The position numbers and the translations under genes are program-made. Of a stretch of 64,000 nt of DNA, positions 35,801-48,572 are shown one piece after another. The notes under the pieces were generated by a model. That model did no database searches. It was not told the DNA's origin and was given only the letters and a program-made list of their open reading frames with translations. Position 1 is the first letter of the stretch, and each line of letters starts with the position of its first letter. The stretch lies in assembly GCF_000787575.1 (NCBI RefSeq), contig NW_012236492.1, positions 1 to 64,000 on the forward strand, written 5' to 3'. This DNA is from Acytostelium subglobosum LB1. Its lineage: Eukaryota > Evosea > Eumycetozoa > Acytosteliales > Acytosteliaceae.

Positions 35801-36103
35801 CAACACGAGCAGCAATTGAAGCAGAAGGACACCACGATCAATTCCCTGCGAATGGAGCTACAGAACACGATACAGCAGAAGGATGCCGCACTCAAGTCTG
35901 CTGCCGCCGCCACCGCCGCCAAGAACGAGGCGACAGTCTCGCCACCTGGCAACAGTCTAATGTTGGCCAAAGTGCAGAGCGAGTTGGCCGAGTTGAAGAC
36001 CAAGTACGCAGCACTCCAGAAGGACCAAGAGGAGATGTTAGACTGGGCGTCCAAGCTCGAGGTTGAGAACAGCAATCTAAAAGCCAAGTTAGAGTCCAAC
36101 TAA
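32837..36103 (+). CDS. uso1: USO1/p115 vesicle tethering factor
   Basis: Five exons (32837-33176 region ending at 33166, 33248-33679, 33749-34964, 35041-35212, 35278-36103) give about 991 residues. The protein opens with WLGGLLGRAAST and a globular armadillo-type head of about 650 residues containing the Uso1/p115 signatures LVATLIRTLLTNRFE, GLLSDGREIIRNEALLVLTE, FDVLLEIIRKEGQ and NFFREMGCIPKI. A Pro/Ser linker and poly-Gln tract lead into a coiled-coil tail ending in acidic and Leu-rich heptads (EEMLDWASKLEVENSNLKAKL). By family it tethers COPI and COPII vesicles to the cis-Golgi through Rab1 and golgins. The tail is shorter than in yeast Uso1p and similar to animal p115 (962 residues). Confidence 0.92.
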
Positions 36104-36392
36104 ACGAAGAATAACATATCATATCCATCCTTGCATCATTCATTCCTTCATTCCTTCATTCGTTCGTTGTTCCTTGTTATGTACACACTGTGGACAGACC
36201 CAGACAACTGAGGCTGGGTCCATCATTTATTCTCAGCGGCATAGAGTGCCGGATCGATCTTATACATGTTACCATACTGAATGGATGGTGTTTGCTTCTC
36301 ATCTACTTCCACTACACATACTGACATTGCTGTTTTTGTTACCGCGAGTGGAGGGAGTGTTAGCATCAATCACATCAATCAATCACATTCAA

Positions 36393-36693
36393 TCAATCAA
36401 ACATCGATACATTACTGTTTTCATCTATGATTCTATATGTTACCAAGACGGTTGAGAGAGGTTGGAAGAAGTTGAGTACGGCTGTGTTGGTGGCGGGCAG
36501 GTATTTGCCATGACATATGGTGCCAATGTATGTCCACTCTAGATATGTCTCTATGTTCTTGGGCGCTGAAAGAAACTTCATTGAGTAACCGAATCGCATC
36601 TCACTCTTTGATAGACTCTTGCCAAAGCTCCACTTTAAATGTCTGGCATTTGTATCTGTATCATACTTTGGGAACTCTTCAATCTATTATTGT

Positions 36694-36742
<49 letters not shown>

Positions 36743-37356
36743 CGCAGTTGTGTCACATATCGGGGTTAGTCAATCACATGACATGCATGCATGATCGATC
36801 ATGTTCATCAATCGTACCATTACAACTGTGTTGCTTGTCCTAATGTGAGGAAACAGTCCGCCAAACTCCTTCCATTCGAGGTTCCTCTTCCATGTTCCAA
36901 TGAGATAACTATAGAAGTCATTATCTGGTATTTGATACTAATGAATGATGATGCATGTTAGATGATGTGTTGCTGTCGATTGAACGATGAATGAAGGTGG
37001 TCAAGGTAATTGCTGTACCTTTAAAGGCTTTGGTATTGAGTCTTGAGATCCATCATTGGTCGTTCCGTTGTGTACAGGTGATCTTGTCATTGTGCCACCA
37101 TTTGAACTACCAGCGTTAAGCACTGGTGTTATACTGATCTTTCTCCAATTGTCCATCACTTGATATCTATATATAGAGATAATCGAGATAGATAATATGA
37201 GTGAGTGAATGAATGAATGAGTTTTGAGTAGAAAGAATCACATCCTCACCCTAAGTGGTCGATTCTTTGATGGATTGTTGCTTTTGGGGAATAGGAATTG
37301 GGATTGATTGTCGTTTCCCCCTCCTCATTTTCATTCTTGTATGACTCACTCATCAT
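36393..37356 (-). CDS. Unrecognised beta-rich protein
   Basis: Four minus-strand exons (37356-37250, 37166-37019, 36937-36818, 36683-36393) join in frame to 221 residues if the last exon is read through to its first stop. The N-terminal half has KATIHQRIDHLGYQVMDNWR and a Ser/Thr/Asn-rich stretch. The second half alternates hydrophobic residues in a way that suggests a small beta-barrel (GTWKRNLEWKEFGGLFPHI, MRFGYSMKFLSAPKN, YLEWTYIGTICHGKYLP). I do not know the family. The 3' end is uncertain: downstream DNA at about 36210-36310 reads as plausible coding sequence (SIQYGNMYKIDPALYAAENK then stop) but cannot be joined in phase with the GT at 36443. It is convergent with USO1. Confidence 0.55.
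36692..36742 (+). repeat. (GTT)n microsatellite in an intron
   Basis: About fifteen GTT units ((AAC)n on the coding strand) lie within the third intron (36684-36817) of the minus-strand gene, just upstream of its AATAATAG acceptor. Likely length-polymorphic. Confidence 0.85.
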
Positions 37357-37585
37357 TCAAACAATATCATTGATTATTGGTCAGTTAGATCATAGACACA
37401 ATTATTCATCAGATCAGATAATATTCATTGCTCATTGTTGTAGTATTAGTTCCTGTTCAATTTGGATGACTTGACCTGGAACATCCTGCTGTGTGAATAA
37501 TCGAAGAGTCATCAGGCCCATCCATTGAAACAACCAACATAACAATGAATGATGCTTATTTCCTCCATGCCTCAACTCGATTCAA

Positions 37586-38182
37586 ATGTCAATTATGTCT
37601 CTCGACTTTGCAAAGGGCTTTGACTACTGCGGTAGGGATGAGTATGATTCAGAGAAGGAAGATCAGGTTGGATTCCTCGAATCAATGCTGGAATACCTAA
37701 AGAGTGCAGACACTCTGCGAACCTTTCGTTTTAACCAGCCTCTCCCAAAGAAGATTCTGAGGTTCCTTCTCCAGTCGACCCAGAGCACAATCATCAACTT
37801 TTCATTCTGTCCTCGGGAGTTATCCTACATCCCGCCAGTCACGAAACACCTCTCAAAGTTTACGTTTATGAAGTGTTCGTCGCCAGGCTTTGACGACGAA
37901 GACAGAGCGACCGAGGAGTTCTATAGGTCACTCAACAATGTCGACCACATCAAGACTGACATATTGGCATGCGTACCATTGATTGGCTACAACAACAAGT
38001 CGACTTCCATTTCAATGCCATCTATATCTAGAGCTACAGACGATATCCAATATCTTTGGAGCCAGGTACTGGTTATGTCCATGAAATATTATTCATTGCT
38101 CATCATTCTCAAAAGTATGATTCCATTTCAAATGCTGGTCATCCCATTCGCCAAACATCCTGCACTGTGTGTGAGAGTGTGA
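37586..38182 (+). CDS. Orphan ORF, possibly an FNIP-type gene fragment
   Basis: An ATG-led frame of 198 residues begins MSIMSLDFAKGFDYC. TLRTFRFNQPLPKKI recalls the FNQPLP core of dictyostelid FNIP repeats, and VDHIKTDILACVPLIGYNNKS looks like folded protein, but there is only one repeat-like unit. The C-terminal 40 residues become hydrophobic and less protein-like, so the true 3' end may be a splice site near 38066 (CAG-GTACTGG). It could be a truncated member of a large family. Expression is unknown. Confidence 0.4.
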   Translation: MSIMSLDFAKGFDYCGRDEYDSEKEDQVGFLESMLEYLKSADTLRTFRFNQPLPKKILRFLLQSTQSTIINFSFCPRELSYIPPVTKHLSKFTFMKCSSPGFDDEDRATEEFYRSLNNVDHIKTDILACVPLIGYNNKSTSISMPSISRATDDIQYLWSQVLVMSMKYYSLLIILKSMIPFQMLVIPFAKHPALCVRV

Positions 38183-39364
38183 ATGGTGGTGGATGGGGGG
38201 TGATTGGTGATTGATCGAAGAGTCGTTCACACATACACACACCACTCATCACATCACTTCACACAAGGTCCAGACCACGCACTCCCTCCAGGCCTTTGCC
38301 TCCCCCTCACCCATCCATTGATAGAACAAACACAACAACACACTGTTGTTGATGATGATTAAAACTTGTCATCTTTAAATTAATACTATTATCTCCCTCG
38401 CTCCACCATCCTCCTCCAATCAATCTATTCAACAGCAATCCAGCATCACAGTCAAACAATCAAACAATCAAACAATCAAACAATCAAACAAAACCAACAC
38501 AACAACAACAATAACAATAACAGTACAAAGACAGCCTCCATCCCCTCCCCTCCCTTCTTGGCCACCTGACATACATACAGACGGACTGACTCACTGATCT
38601 GCTTTATTGATTGTTTGATCATTTCATTATCTCGTCGTGGATCAACAACCAACAAACAAATCATCATCATCAGCAGGCATACACCAGACTACTCTCAACA
38701 GCAACGGCTGCATGCTCCACTCATATCTCTCGTAAACATACTCTCTACACACCACANNNNNNNNNNNNNNNNNNNNNNNNNNNNNNNNNNNNNNNNNNNN
38801 NNNNNNNNNNNNNNNNNNNNNNNNNNNNNNNNNNNNNNNNNNNNNNNNNNNNNNNNTGATNNTGATTGACTTTATTGGATCACAATCTCATATATACCCT
38901 ATCCTACCCTTGCATCCTTCCTTCCTTCCATCCATCCATCCATCAATCAAACCAAACTTTAATCCCAACAAGTCGGATACGACTATTACTACAAGTGGGA
39001 ATCCACCAAACAGTTCTCATTCAGAGTTCGCCAACATCCATCAATCAATCAACTCCACTCCACTTCACTTCACTTCACTCACTTCTAAGTTATTCAACAA
39101 CACCATCTTTAGTGATGTCTTACTTCTGATCGACTTTTGACCAACTTTATAATCAATCAATACTTCTGAACTAAGAGTAGTATCAGTAGCTCAATCGAGT
39201 CGACTCAATCATATATATCCATCCATCCATTACCATAACATCCAACAACATCCAACATCACCAACCAACATCAAACATCCATCCAACCAACCATCTATAC
39301 TTATTTATTTATTATTTATTGTAACAATATATACCATACATACTTTACCAGAGAAACAGTCTAA
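38183..39364. other. Low-complexity intergenic region with assembly gap
   Basis: 1.2 kb rich in CAAACAAT, CCATCCAT and CAATCAAT runs, probably the long promoter and leader of the phosphatase gene. It is interrupted by a 100-N gap (38757-38856) and two further Ns (38861-38862). No gene seen on either side of the gap. Confidence 0.5.
38757..38856. other. Assembly gap of 100 N
   Basis: Exactly 100 unknown bases, a conventional placeholder, so its true length is not known. It lies in repetitive non-coding DNA. Confidence 0.98.
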
Positions 39365-40269
39365 ATGGCATCTCCTATAACTCAAGTACAGAACCCAGCA
39401 GATGAATGCGCAGATTCATCCAAACATGCCAAGGGTATGTCCATTCGCCTCACACGGAAACACATATGGAAACACATGCGGAAACACTTGGAAACTAACA
39501 AATTCAAACAAATATATATAAAGGTAAAGGAAAGAAGAAACAGATATTTAAGTCATTATTATGTTGCTTTAGTGATAGAACAGGTGGACATCAAAAAGAT
39601 AATCATAATAATAATAAGACGAATAGGACACAACATGTTAAACAAGAGTTGATCAATGTAAATCATACGACTGGCGCACACCTAGGTCTATCACAAGATA
39701 CACCAGATTGCCTACTCAAACCAATCGCTCCAGGTCTAAGCGGTAAGAAAACATTGGTACTGGATCTCGACGAGACGTTGGTGCACTCGAGCTTCAAGCC
39801 CGTGCCCAACGCCGACTTTATCGTGCCGGTCGAGATCGAGGGCCAGGTGCACCAGGTCTACGTGCTGAAGCGGCCGCACGTCGACCAGTTCCTCATGGAG
39901 ATATCGCAAAAGTTCGAGATCGTCGTCTTCACGGCCAGTCTGTCCAAGTACGCCGACCCCGTGCTTGACCTGCTGGACCCGCACCACGTCGTGCACCACC
40001 GTCTGTTCCGCGAGGCCTGCCACCCGCACAAGGGCAACTTTGTCAAGGATCTCTCAAAGATTGGACGTGACCTCAAATCCACCATCATCGTGGACAACTC
40101 TCCAATGTCCTATCTCTTCCATCCTGAAAACGCCATCCCCATTGAAAGTTGGTTCGACAGTGACACTGACATTCAACTGCTAGAGATGCTTCCATTACTC
40201 GACAGTCTGATTCAAGTCGATGATGTAAGGACATGTCTCGATGTCAATAATAATAGGTATGCATCGTGA
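39365..40269 (+). CDS. Small CTD phosphatase (SCP/CTDSP family)
   Basis: Exons 39365-39434 and 39524-40269 splice in frame to 271 residues. The N-terminal region has a basic stretch and paired cysteines (KSLLCCFSD) that could be palmitoylated, as in animal SCPs. The HAD-type catalytic motif DLDETLVHS begins at about residue 104, with both aspartates present, followed by SSFKP, a KRPHVDQFL segment, VVFTASLSKYADPVLDLLD, and the acidic motif VDNSP. These are the hallmarks of phosphatases that dephosphorylate the RNA polymerase II C-terminal domain or SMAD-like substrates. The central exon is much more GC-rich at third positions (39770-40030) than its surroundings. An alternative last intron starting at GTATGC near 40258 is possible but not needed. 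Confidence 0.93.
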
Positions 40270-42404
40270 TGGATGAATCAATGGATGAATCAATGGATGG
40301 ATGGATGGATGATACTAACTTCAACACTAGAGCATGACATGCATGTTAATTAGTTAGTTATTTAGTTAGTTTGGTCTCGTTAATATACAACCAACGACAA
40401 CAACAAGAATGTAATCAATCAATCAAACAATCAATCTACATCATCATTATTACAATGAATCAATGAAAGAATGAATGACAAATATTTGTCTTCAGGTTGG
40501 TAGTTAACATGACCCTACCATCTTTCATCCATCCTTCCATCCATCAATCCATTCAATCATTCAATCATTCAATCGTTCAATCATTCATTACTCAATGAAT
40601 TATAACGATATAGTATATATATAACTACTACTTTCATACATTCCAATGTACAGTATGACTGAATGCAATGATTGATCCGCGATCTCCAACCCTCCCTCTC
40701 AACCAACCACATCCACTCACTCACACATGTCTGTTTCCAGGCAAAGTAGTAAGCCTCCTGTCGAGTAAATCACTTGCAACCTTATTATCATCGCCAACAA
40801 TATATATAATGAATGTAGAATGTACTTCTTAAATAAGTAATGATTGATTGATTGCCTTGAATGAGTGATTGCTCACTCACATGCGACTGATTGCCTCTAC
40901 TACCACTCACTACCTTGTGCCAAAGGTTATCTCTTTGAATCAGGACTTTCGATAAGTAACCACACTCACCAACAACACTCTAAAGATGTAAATCTTGGCT
41001 TGCATCGTCAGTCCCGATTCGTCCACCATCAACAACTTTATCCTTTCCCCCAAAATTATAAAGAAAAGACGAGACGTCGTTATTATAACAGGGATGGTAA
41101 CTAGTTGTTGCAGTGTTTTGTGAGGTGTTGTGTTGACATCAAATAGACATGGCATCAACAACATCATCTATCGTCGTCCTCTTCATCTTTGTAGACCGTG
41201 TAAATTCTTGTCCCAAAGGGGGGGATACTGTTGTAGAGTGATGGGCTAGGCTATCAGGGTACCGACGACTCCTCATTAATTGAAATTAGTTGTGTCTTCA
41301 CTCTCTCTCAGTCTCACTCCATTTGGAACTAAATAACTAACTGACTTAGTTAATGATCAATCAATCAATCAGTCAAACATCGTCTTCCCAAACATTTCGT
41401 TCAATCAATCAATCAAACATACAACAACAATATATATTTACCTTCCCTTCTCTCTATCTGTCTCCTGACTTACTAGCTAAGTTTGACTGACAGGCTAACA
41501 AACTACTTTGGTATACCATCACTCCACTCCACTCCACTCAACTCCACTCCTTCCAATCAACCAATCACTCGCGTCAAGTTCAACAATAACAACAAAGCGC
41601 GCATTCGTCCAATCATCTTTAATTTATCAAACACACCATTGCACAAAGTATAATTATAGACACATCAAGCTTAGTTCGTTGGCCTTCCTTTATTCCTTCG
41701 TTCGTTTGTTTAAGATACAGTAGATCGTCCAGTCTAATTGGTCAAATACATTCTCACTTTCCCTTCGACCCTACACTACCCTACCCTATCCTACTCTACT
41801 CTACCCTTCTTCATCATTAACCATCAGCAACTTGTTTAGAGGCTGCGGGACCAGAGGGCATCACACTGCAGTGCTTCACCACTAACACACCCACGCCCCC
41901 AACACACACACAAACACAGAGATACACACCGCTATCACCACACACGACACCAATCACACCACACTCTCCCCTCTCTCTCCCTCAATCAATCATTCATATT
42001 ATTCAGTCAGTCAATCATTCATTCATTCATTCAACCACAATAGCATCAGAATCAATCAATCATCATCTCATCTTCGCACTCTCTATCAATCAATCATTAT
42101 TCACTCACTCACTCATTCATTCATTCATTATCACTGAGAAGAAACAGCAAGCAGCAGTAATATTACTTCTCGTATGTGTCCATACACATCCATCCATTCA
42201 ACTGACTGAGAGTAGTTGTAATGTGACCATCATTGTACTAACGACATCTTCTGGTTGTTATTATTATTATTATTGATTGATTCCATCCACTCACTCATTC
42301 ATCCAATCCAATCAATCAATCAATCAATTAATTAATTAATTAATCAAACATTGTACAAATCACCAGAAGTCTAGAAGATAGAAGATAGAAGAAGATAGAA
42401 GAAG
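40270..42404. other. Long low-complexity intergenic region
   Basis: 2.1 kb between two plus-strand genes, the longest gene-free stretch here. It is built from CATT, AATC, CACT and CCAT runs, with a small GC-richer patch at 41840-41900. No frame, RNA gene or transposon was recognised. The last several hundred bases, with (AAGATAG)n just before 42405, are likely the leader of exportin-6. Confidence 0.5.
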
Positions 42405-45400
42405 ATGGATAATAACAACATGGAACAGAGAACAAAAGAGTTGGAATTGATATTGAATGAGTTCTTCACCTTGGACGCAGGACATCCAAAGCGAAAGGAG
42501 ATGGGTAGGTCACGTCCACCTCAGTCCAATCCAATCAATCCAATCCAGTCCAATACTAACGACATGACCCATGACCCATGACACAGACACATTCCTTATG
42601 AGTTACAAATCACAGAAGGATTCATACGAGCATGTTAAACATTATATGACACACTCTAGCAATCAATATGTATACTGGTTCGCTCTGTCCATCGTCGAGG
42701 ACAAGGTCATCAGATCATGGTCTTCAATATCAAGTCAAGGGCAGAACGACATTAAAGGATTCCTCTTTGATCTATACATAAACAATAAGGTAAGGTCGAT
42801 GGCGCAGGCAGGCGAGGCACATGCCAGGACTCACTCACTAAATCAAACGATCGAACGAAATATAGACACTGCCTCCATTCGTATTCAAGAAGCTTGGACA
42901 GGTTATAGTGGATATTGGAAGGATAGACTTTAATCAGAACTCACAGGAATATATGATGAATATTATGTCATTGGTTAGGAATCCAGCAATGGGCGTAAAG
43001 GGTGTCAATCTATTGCAGTATATATCGGAGGAGTTCATCACCTCCAAAGAGGTGTTGACACAGCAGAAGAAGGACAGTCTTAAACGACTACTACTGGAAC
43101 ATGTACCGGCCATCCTCGACGTGCTGACCAAATACCTCGATCAACTATTCGATCAGAACGCACTCAAAAAGTCCAAGACTGACGTTGGTCTGCCCTTCCA
43201 AGTCGGCTCACCCGACACCAACACCTACTCATTCAACATCAGTCAAGAGGCCAGGAATCTGACCAAAGCAGTCTTTGGTATGTTGGTGGAATGGTTCCAG
43301 CCCCAGCCCCACTCACACTCACACTCACACTCAATCAATCACACAGATGCACTACTTTGTTACTTCTCTTGGATACCTTTGAATGAACTGTTGACACCAT
43401 CATTGTTGGAGATGTTGTTCAAGTATATTAGGATCGAGCGAAGTAGTATTCAGGCATTGACATGCTTGAATGAGATACTGTCCAAGAACTGCGTGCCCAA
43501 GGAGTTTGAGCAGTTCCTGCTGCGCATCTTCCATCAGATCTTCTCGTTGATGACCGATATCACGACGGGCAATGGCATCGCAGCGTACAGCGGCGAGTTC
43601 ATCGAGAAGTTCACGCAGTTCATCTCACTGTTTGTTGCCAACCACTTGAAGCGCGTGGAGAACAACCCCAGCTTCCACATCACCAACTTCCTCGGCCTGC
43701 TGTTCCAGTACACGTTCATCCAACAGTCGGTCGAGGCGTTCGACCTGTGTCTAGATATCTGGATGATGTTCCTCGACTGTCTGCTGACCAACGGTCGCGA
43801 GCAGTCGCTGCCCGGCTCCAGCAAGTACACCGACGGTCTGATCATGTTGCAGTCGGAGCTTGTCAAGCGTGTGCTCAACGCCTACAACAGTCAACTGGCG
43901 CAGCTGGACGACTGTGAAGAGGTTGACAACGAGATGGAGCCCATCGCCTCCCAACACGACCTATTCATTCGCGACTGCATCGAGATCATAGTCAAGATCA
44001 CAGAGATATATCCAAACAAAGGATTGGAGAACCTTGTAAGTGTTCATTCATTCATTCAATCACTTTGATCACATTCACTCACTCACATACACTTGGAATC
44101 AATCCAATCACATACATTATAGTATCCATTGTTTGCACAGAATGTAACGACCTTCTTTGGAAAGCTTGAGGAGCTGATACAGAATAGGACGATCGATCAG
44201 AATGATAGCAAACTGCGTAGTATGGTCAAGGATGTTACAACCATTCTTCAACTTTTCGAAGGCCTATCACATCAGTTTGTTGCACTCTTCATTCAAACGT
44301 TCACAGCATCCAACTACATCTATCAAAAGCTGATCGACATGTGTGCTTTCTCATCCATCAACGCCACATTCCGATTCGGTAGTGAATGGGAGAAGTTGTA
44401 AGTAGTCCGTCCATCCGGCCACACCACGCACACTGGAATCATTCCAAACCCATAAACTAACAATGATCACACTCAATCAGACAAGTACAGATACTAAACA
44501 CATTGAGATCATTCAGTTATTGGCTTGGAGAGTATGGTAACCAGGTTAGAGCATCACCAGCGCAGCAACAGGAGTTTGACACAATTGTACAGAAGTTGAT
44601 CAGCACATTGGTTCAGATGTTTGATCGCACAGTGCCAGAGAAGGTGGCTACGGCATCTGGACGACTGATGATGTCGCTGGCCATCACCACCAAGCCCCTC
44701 AACCTGTTTGCTCAGATGGATGGCATCATTTGCAACATACACAACATATGCACGCCGCTGCCTGTGTCGGTACAGTGCGTCGTGTACTCGGCCGTCTGCA
44801 ACGCCATCCTCAACCCGCCCTCCAACGTCAATCTCAGCACACAGTTTGACTCGAGACGACCCAAGTGCTCGCCATTCATTAAGGGCATCACTGGCCCCTA
44901 TCTGGAGATCCCCCAGATACCCGGTCTCGTGGAGAACAAGATCTTTATGAAGGATGAAGTCATACAGCGTGTGCAGCGCGTACTCAAGATACTGACGGCG
45001 GTCATCAAGTCTGTTCCCGACTCTAACCTTGCCAAAGGTATCCTTCACGATGCTATCCAAGACACACTTGGCGTCACTCTTGGTCTATTCCGCATCTACG
45101 TCAACAAGCCAGACATACTCGAGTCCATCCTCGACTTCTTCTTCACACTCTTTGAGTCCCTCAAGTCCAAAGTTGGAGTAGCATTCACTCAACAAACAAT
45201 CTCGTAAGCATGTCCAGCATCACTCACTTGGGCTCACCCATAGACCTCACTAACTCATTCACTCAAACTACCTTCCAGGACATTCCTCGAGATACTTGGA
45301 GGCAACAATATTAAGAACCTGCTGGGATCGGGATCAAACGAGACTGGCAACGTTATTATTAAGAAACTGATTGAGATATTGACATTCGTCATTCAGACCT

Positions 45401-46216
45401 ATGGTCATTCATTTGACACATTGCTCTCGTCAATCATTCAGTTCTCAATGGAGCACATCTACCCTGTGATCATCAACTCTACCAATGTGCTCCGTCCACT
45501 TTTCTTCACACTCCTCTACTCCATCCTTGACAATCATTGGAAACACTTCTTCCCCTCATCCACCTCATCCTCCTCCTCCTCTTCCTCCTCCTCATCCACC
45601 AATGCGCTGATGTTCGGTAACACTAGCAACAGTAATGGCATTGTAGTTGTGGCAAATGGAAATGGCAATGTCAATGGCAATGGACATGTTAATGGACATC
45701 ATGACAGTGCAGCATCACAGAGACAACTCGAGTCGATCATGATGGCATTCCAGACGACATTCCAACAGAACGATGTAAATTTATTCAAGCAGAACCTGGA
45801 CTACTTTGACAAACTCAATGCCAAGTATAAGCTCTACGAGCGTATCACAATGCAAGAGAAGGTCTTTGGCTGCTCGTTCGTTGCCGTCTTCTTTGACATC
45901 CTCCTCTCCAAGTCACACAGTGTCCATTCCGAGGAAATCATCAACACCATATATAACTTTGCTTCCGTTGACTTTAATCGATTCTTCAATGATGTAAGTA
46001 GAATGATAGAGTTGATCGGGTGAGTGGACACTTTGTACTGATCATCATCCATACCACCAGTTCTTCAACACATATCTCAATCAGAAGAATATAAATGATG
46101 AGCATAAACGATCGATTAGGACCAACTTCACAGCGGACAGGGACCAGCCAACATTCAACAAGAACATGAACCAGTTCGTCAATGATGTTTCCTTCTACAC
46201 CTATGTCAGCTCCTAA
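42405..46216 (+). CDS. xpo6: Exportin-6
   Basis: Eight exons (42405-42504, 42587-42789, 42890-43277, 43347-44035, 44123-44397, 44481-45203, 45279-45993, 46061-46216) all join in frame to about 1082 residues, against 1125 in human. The match to XPO6 runs along the whole length: LNEFFTLDAGHPKRKEM, YVYWFALSIVEDKVI, KLGQVIVDIGRIDF (restored at a junction), YFSWIPLNELLTPSLLEMLF, LNEILSKNCVPKEFEQFLLR, FIEKFTQFISLFV, CLDIWMMFLDCL, and a C-terminus with NFTADRDQPTFNKNMNQFVN. XPO6 is the RanGTP-dependent exporter of actin-profilin complexes, keeping nuclear actin low. Ser-rich and Asn/Gly-rich inserts near 45550-45720 are local expansions. Introns carry CACT/AATC runs and two TGGAATC-type palindromes. 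Confidence 0.93.
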
Positions 46217-46309
46217 TCAATCAATCAAAGATATAATAAAGTAAAGCGCGACCCAGACAGACCAGTTGAATGATCAATCAATCAATCACTCACTTTAATG
46301 TTTGATTAA

Positions 46310-48572
46310 TCAATTACACCTCATCTGTGCATTGCTTAGGAGTGTGTCAAGGTAAGAGTGACCAGATGGTATCCTGGAATAGGTCATCTGGATCCAATCG
46401 AATGCCGTACACCATTGTTCCATCTGGTCCGAGACAGTTACTTGTTGGATGAAGATTGTAAGTGATTGCTCAAAGTATTGTGTGGCCAATGCTTCGTTCT
46501 TCTTGAGCTCAATGGAGCCTGCATCGTAGTAATGCGAGGCAGCTGACTCTGGTTGATATCTGCCAATAAGTGATGCGTATTGGATGTGAAGATCAGAGTA
46601 TTGTGGCTCCCTCTCGATCATATAATCATAGAGTTGTGAGATTGATGCAAAGCTTATTTCTCTAGTACTGTTGCAATCCAGACTCTTGTTGAAGTACTTT
46701 GAGGCCACCATGAATTCACCGTCCACATGTAACCTTGTATAGCCATACTTATAATTGGCCTCTGTGGTACAATACATTGTGAGTTATTTAGTGTCTGTCA
46801 TTGAGTCAGTCCATCCAATCACTTACCACAATATGTTGGATATACTTCCAATGCCTGATCAAAGTGATCCAAAGCTGTATTATATTCCTCTGAACCAAGG
46901 AATAACATGCCAATCATGTAGTGAAGCTTTGCGCTGTTTGGACATGTCTAAGGTTTGATTGGAAAGTGAGTCAGTCAGTGAGAGAGCAAGGAGGGAGGAT
47001 CGCGACATACATTGAGTGAATCATTGAGCAACTGGACATCATCACTCCACATACTGTTCCTTCGATAGGTGACAACAGAGTAGAGTGATACTATGGCAAC
47101 ACAAACAGCCAATCCACCTAGTATCAGCAATGACATTATTTTGAGTGCTGGTTTCTTGCTGGATGATGTCTTGGCATGTCTACGACTTGCAACCTTTTTA
47201 GCGATGGCCAGTGTTTGTCCAGACTTTGAAGTTGTCGTAGTCCTACGCCTCAGTCCATCATTTGATTGATTTGCCTGTATTTCATCCGCATTATCATCAT
47301 CACCATCAACATCAGAAGCGGCTTCTGCAGTTGAAGTCTCTGGCGTGGTCGACATATCCTTCTCCTGCTTGGATTCGGCAATAAACATTGGCCATGTCAG
47401 TAGACGAGCCAACAATATGCAAAAGGCAATTGAGGTGCTGTAGTTATTGGCCTCAGAGACCAGCTTCTCAGAGTGGAAAATGATGTTGGATGATGGTAGG
47501 AATGCGAATAGACCAAACAAGAGACACCATCTGAGTGAGTTAGACAGTGTGATGATCAGAACCATTACAAAGAGATAGAACGCTAGAGTGTAGAAGTTGT
47601 TGATATCAATGAATGAGTTGATCTGTGGCACACAGTTGATGCTCCATTCAATTGACAAGTGAGGATATGCCAACAACCAGAAGTTATGGAAGTGTGCATA
47701 TGACATTGAGAGTAGTCTTGAGATTGTGTCGGTTTGGAAAGCCGCAGGATTGTCAAGTTCAATCACGCTTGGTCGTAACAAGGCGATTGGATGCAAGAAG
47801 AGTGCCACGGCCTTGCTCGAACTGAGTATCACAAATGTATGTATCATGCGCCAACGACCACGAACAAGTAGGTCGTACAGTGGCAGTATTGCAACCAATG
47901 TGTATACGACCAAGTAGCAATGGCAGCCAACAATGAAGAGTGCCAGTGCTAGTATGAAAGAGACCAGTGATTCCGATGCGTACAGTAGCGTGATCGTGAG
48001 CATGATGAGTGTCGACAACAGCACCGGCCTTCCGATTGGGCGGACTGTTGACAAACTTCCGTGGCGATGGGGTGTAGAGCAAAGAATAGTGCGCCAAGGA
48101 AGCAGCACAGGTCTTGGGCAAACGATGAGGTCCTCGTCGATGAAATGACCCTCGATGCCAGCAAGAAGACTTGAATAGTGATGATACCATGTAGTATTAT
48201 ATTGGTGAGATGGTATGACTCGGCAGAGGACTGAGGCTGTTCATTGAGTTCAGTTATCTTGGCATCCAGTTGGAATGAAAGTGTTGTGATCAGATCGGTA
48301 CTGCTCCTGTTCGTGTTGAATCTGATTGCTGTGTTGGTCGATGCAGGATCCAATGTAACTACAACATCTTGATTGAGGAATGTATTCTGTACACTATTTG
48401 AGTAGATCACCAGTGGCACCAACAAGAGAACCAATGAGTAAAGACAAGTCTTGATCACATGCTTCACTGATTCAATGTTGGCGGGTCTGGCTGGTGTGGC
48501 GGTTGTGGTACCAGATGATGAAGATGATGGTGATGGTGATGATTGTTTGGTGGATGTCGCTTTATGTTGCAT
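46310..48572 (-). CDS. TMTC-like membrane O-mannosyltransferase with TPR repeats
   Basis: Exons 48572-47011, 46947-46827 and 46761-46310 give about 711 residues if one missing base is allowed near 48050. Order: Ser-rich cytosolic N-terminus, first helix with SLVLLLVPLVIYSNS, NTFLNQDVVV, YHLTNIILHGIIT, and LGALFFALHPIATEV, which in TMTC proteins runs on into a GR-LLSTL helix. A further frame continues with IGRPVLLSTLIMLTITLLYAS. The DUF1736-type region is clear (DTISRLLSMSYAHFHNFWLL, LSIEWSINCVP), as is LPSSNIIFHSEKLVSEANNY. The C-terminal part has TPR helices (YMIGMLFLGSEEYNTALDHF, YDAGSIELKKNEALATQYFE). TMTC proteins sit in the ER and add O-mannose to cadherin-like domains in animals; substrates here are unknown. 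The frame break falls inside a conserved membrane helix, so an assembly error is more likely than decay. Confidence 0.8.

Noticed and set aside
39434-39523. Phosphatase intron as coding sequence
   Set aside because: The region is open in one frame but repeats GGAAACACAT units, and splicing restores the KSLLCCFSD N-terminal motif.
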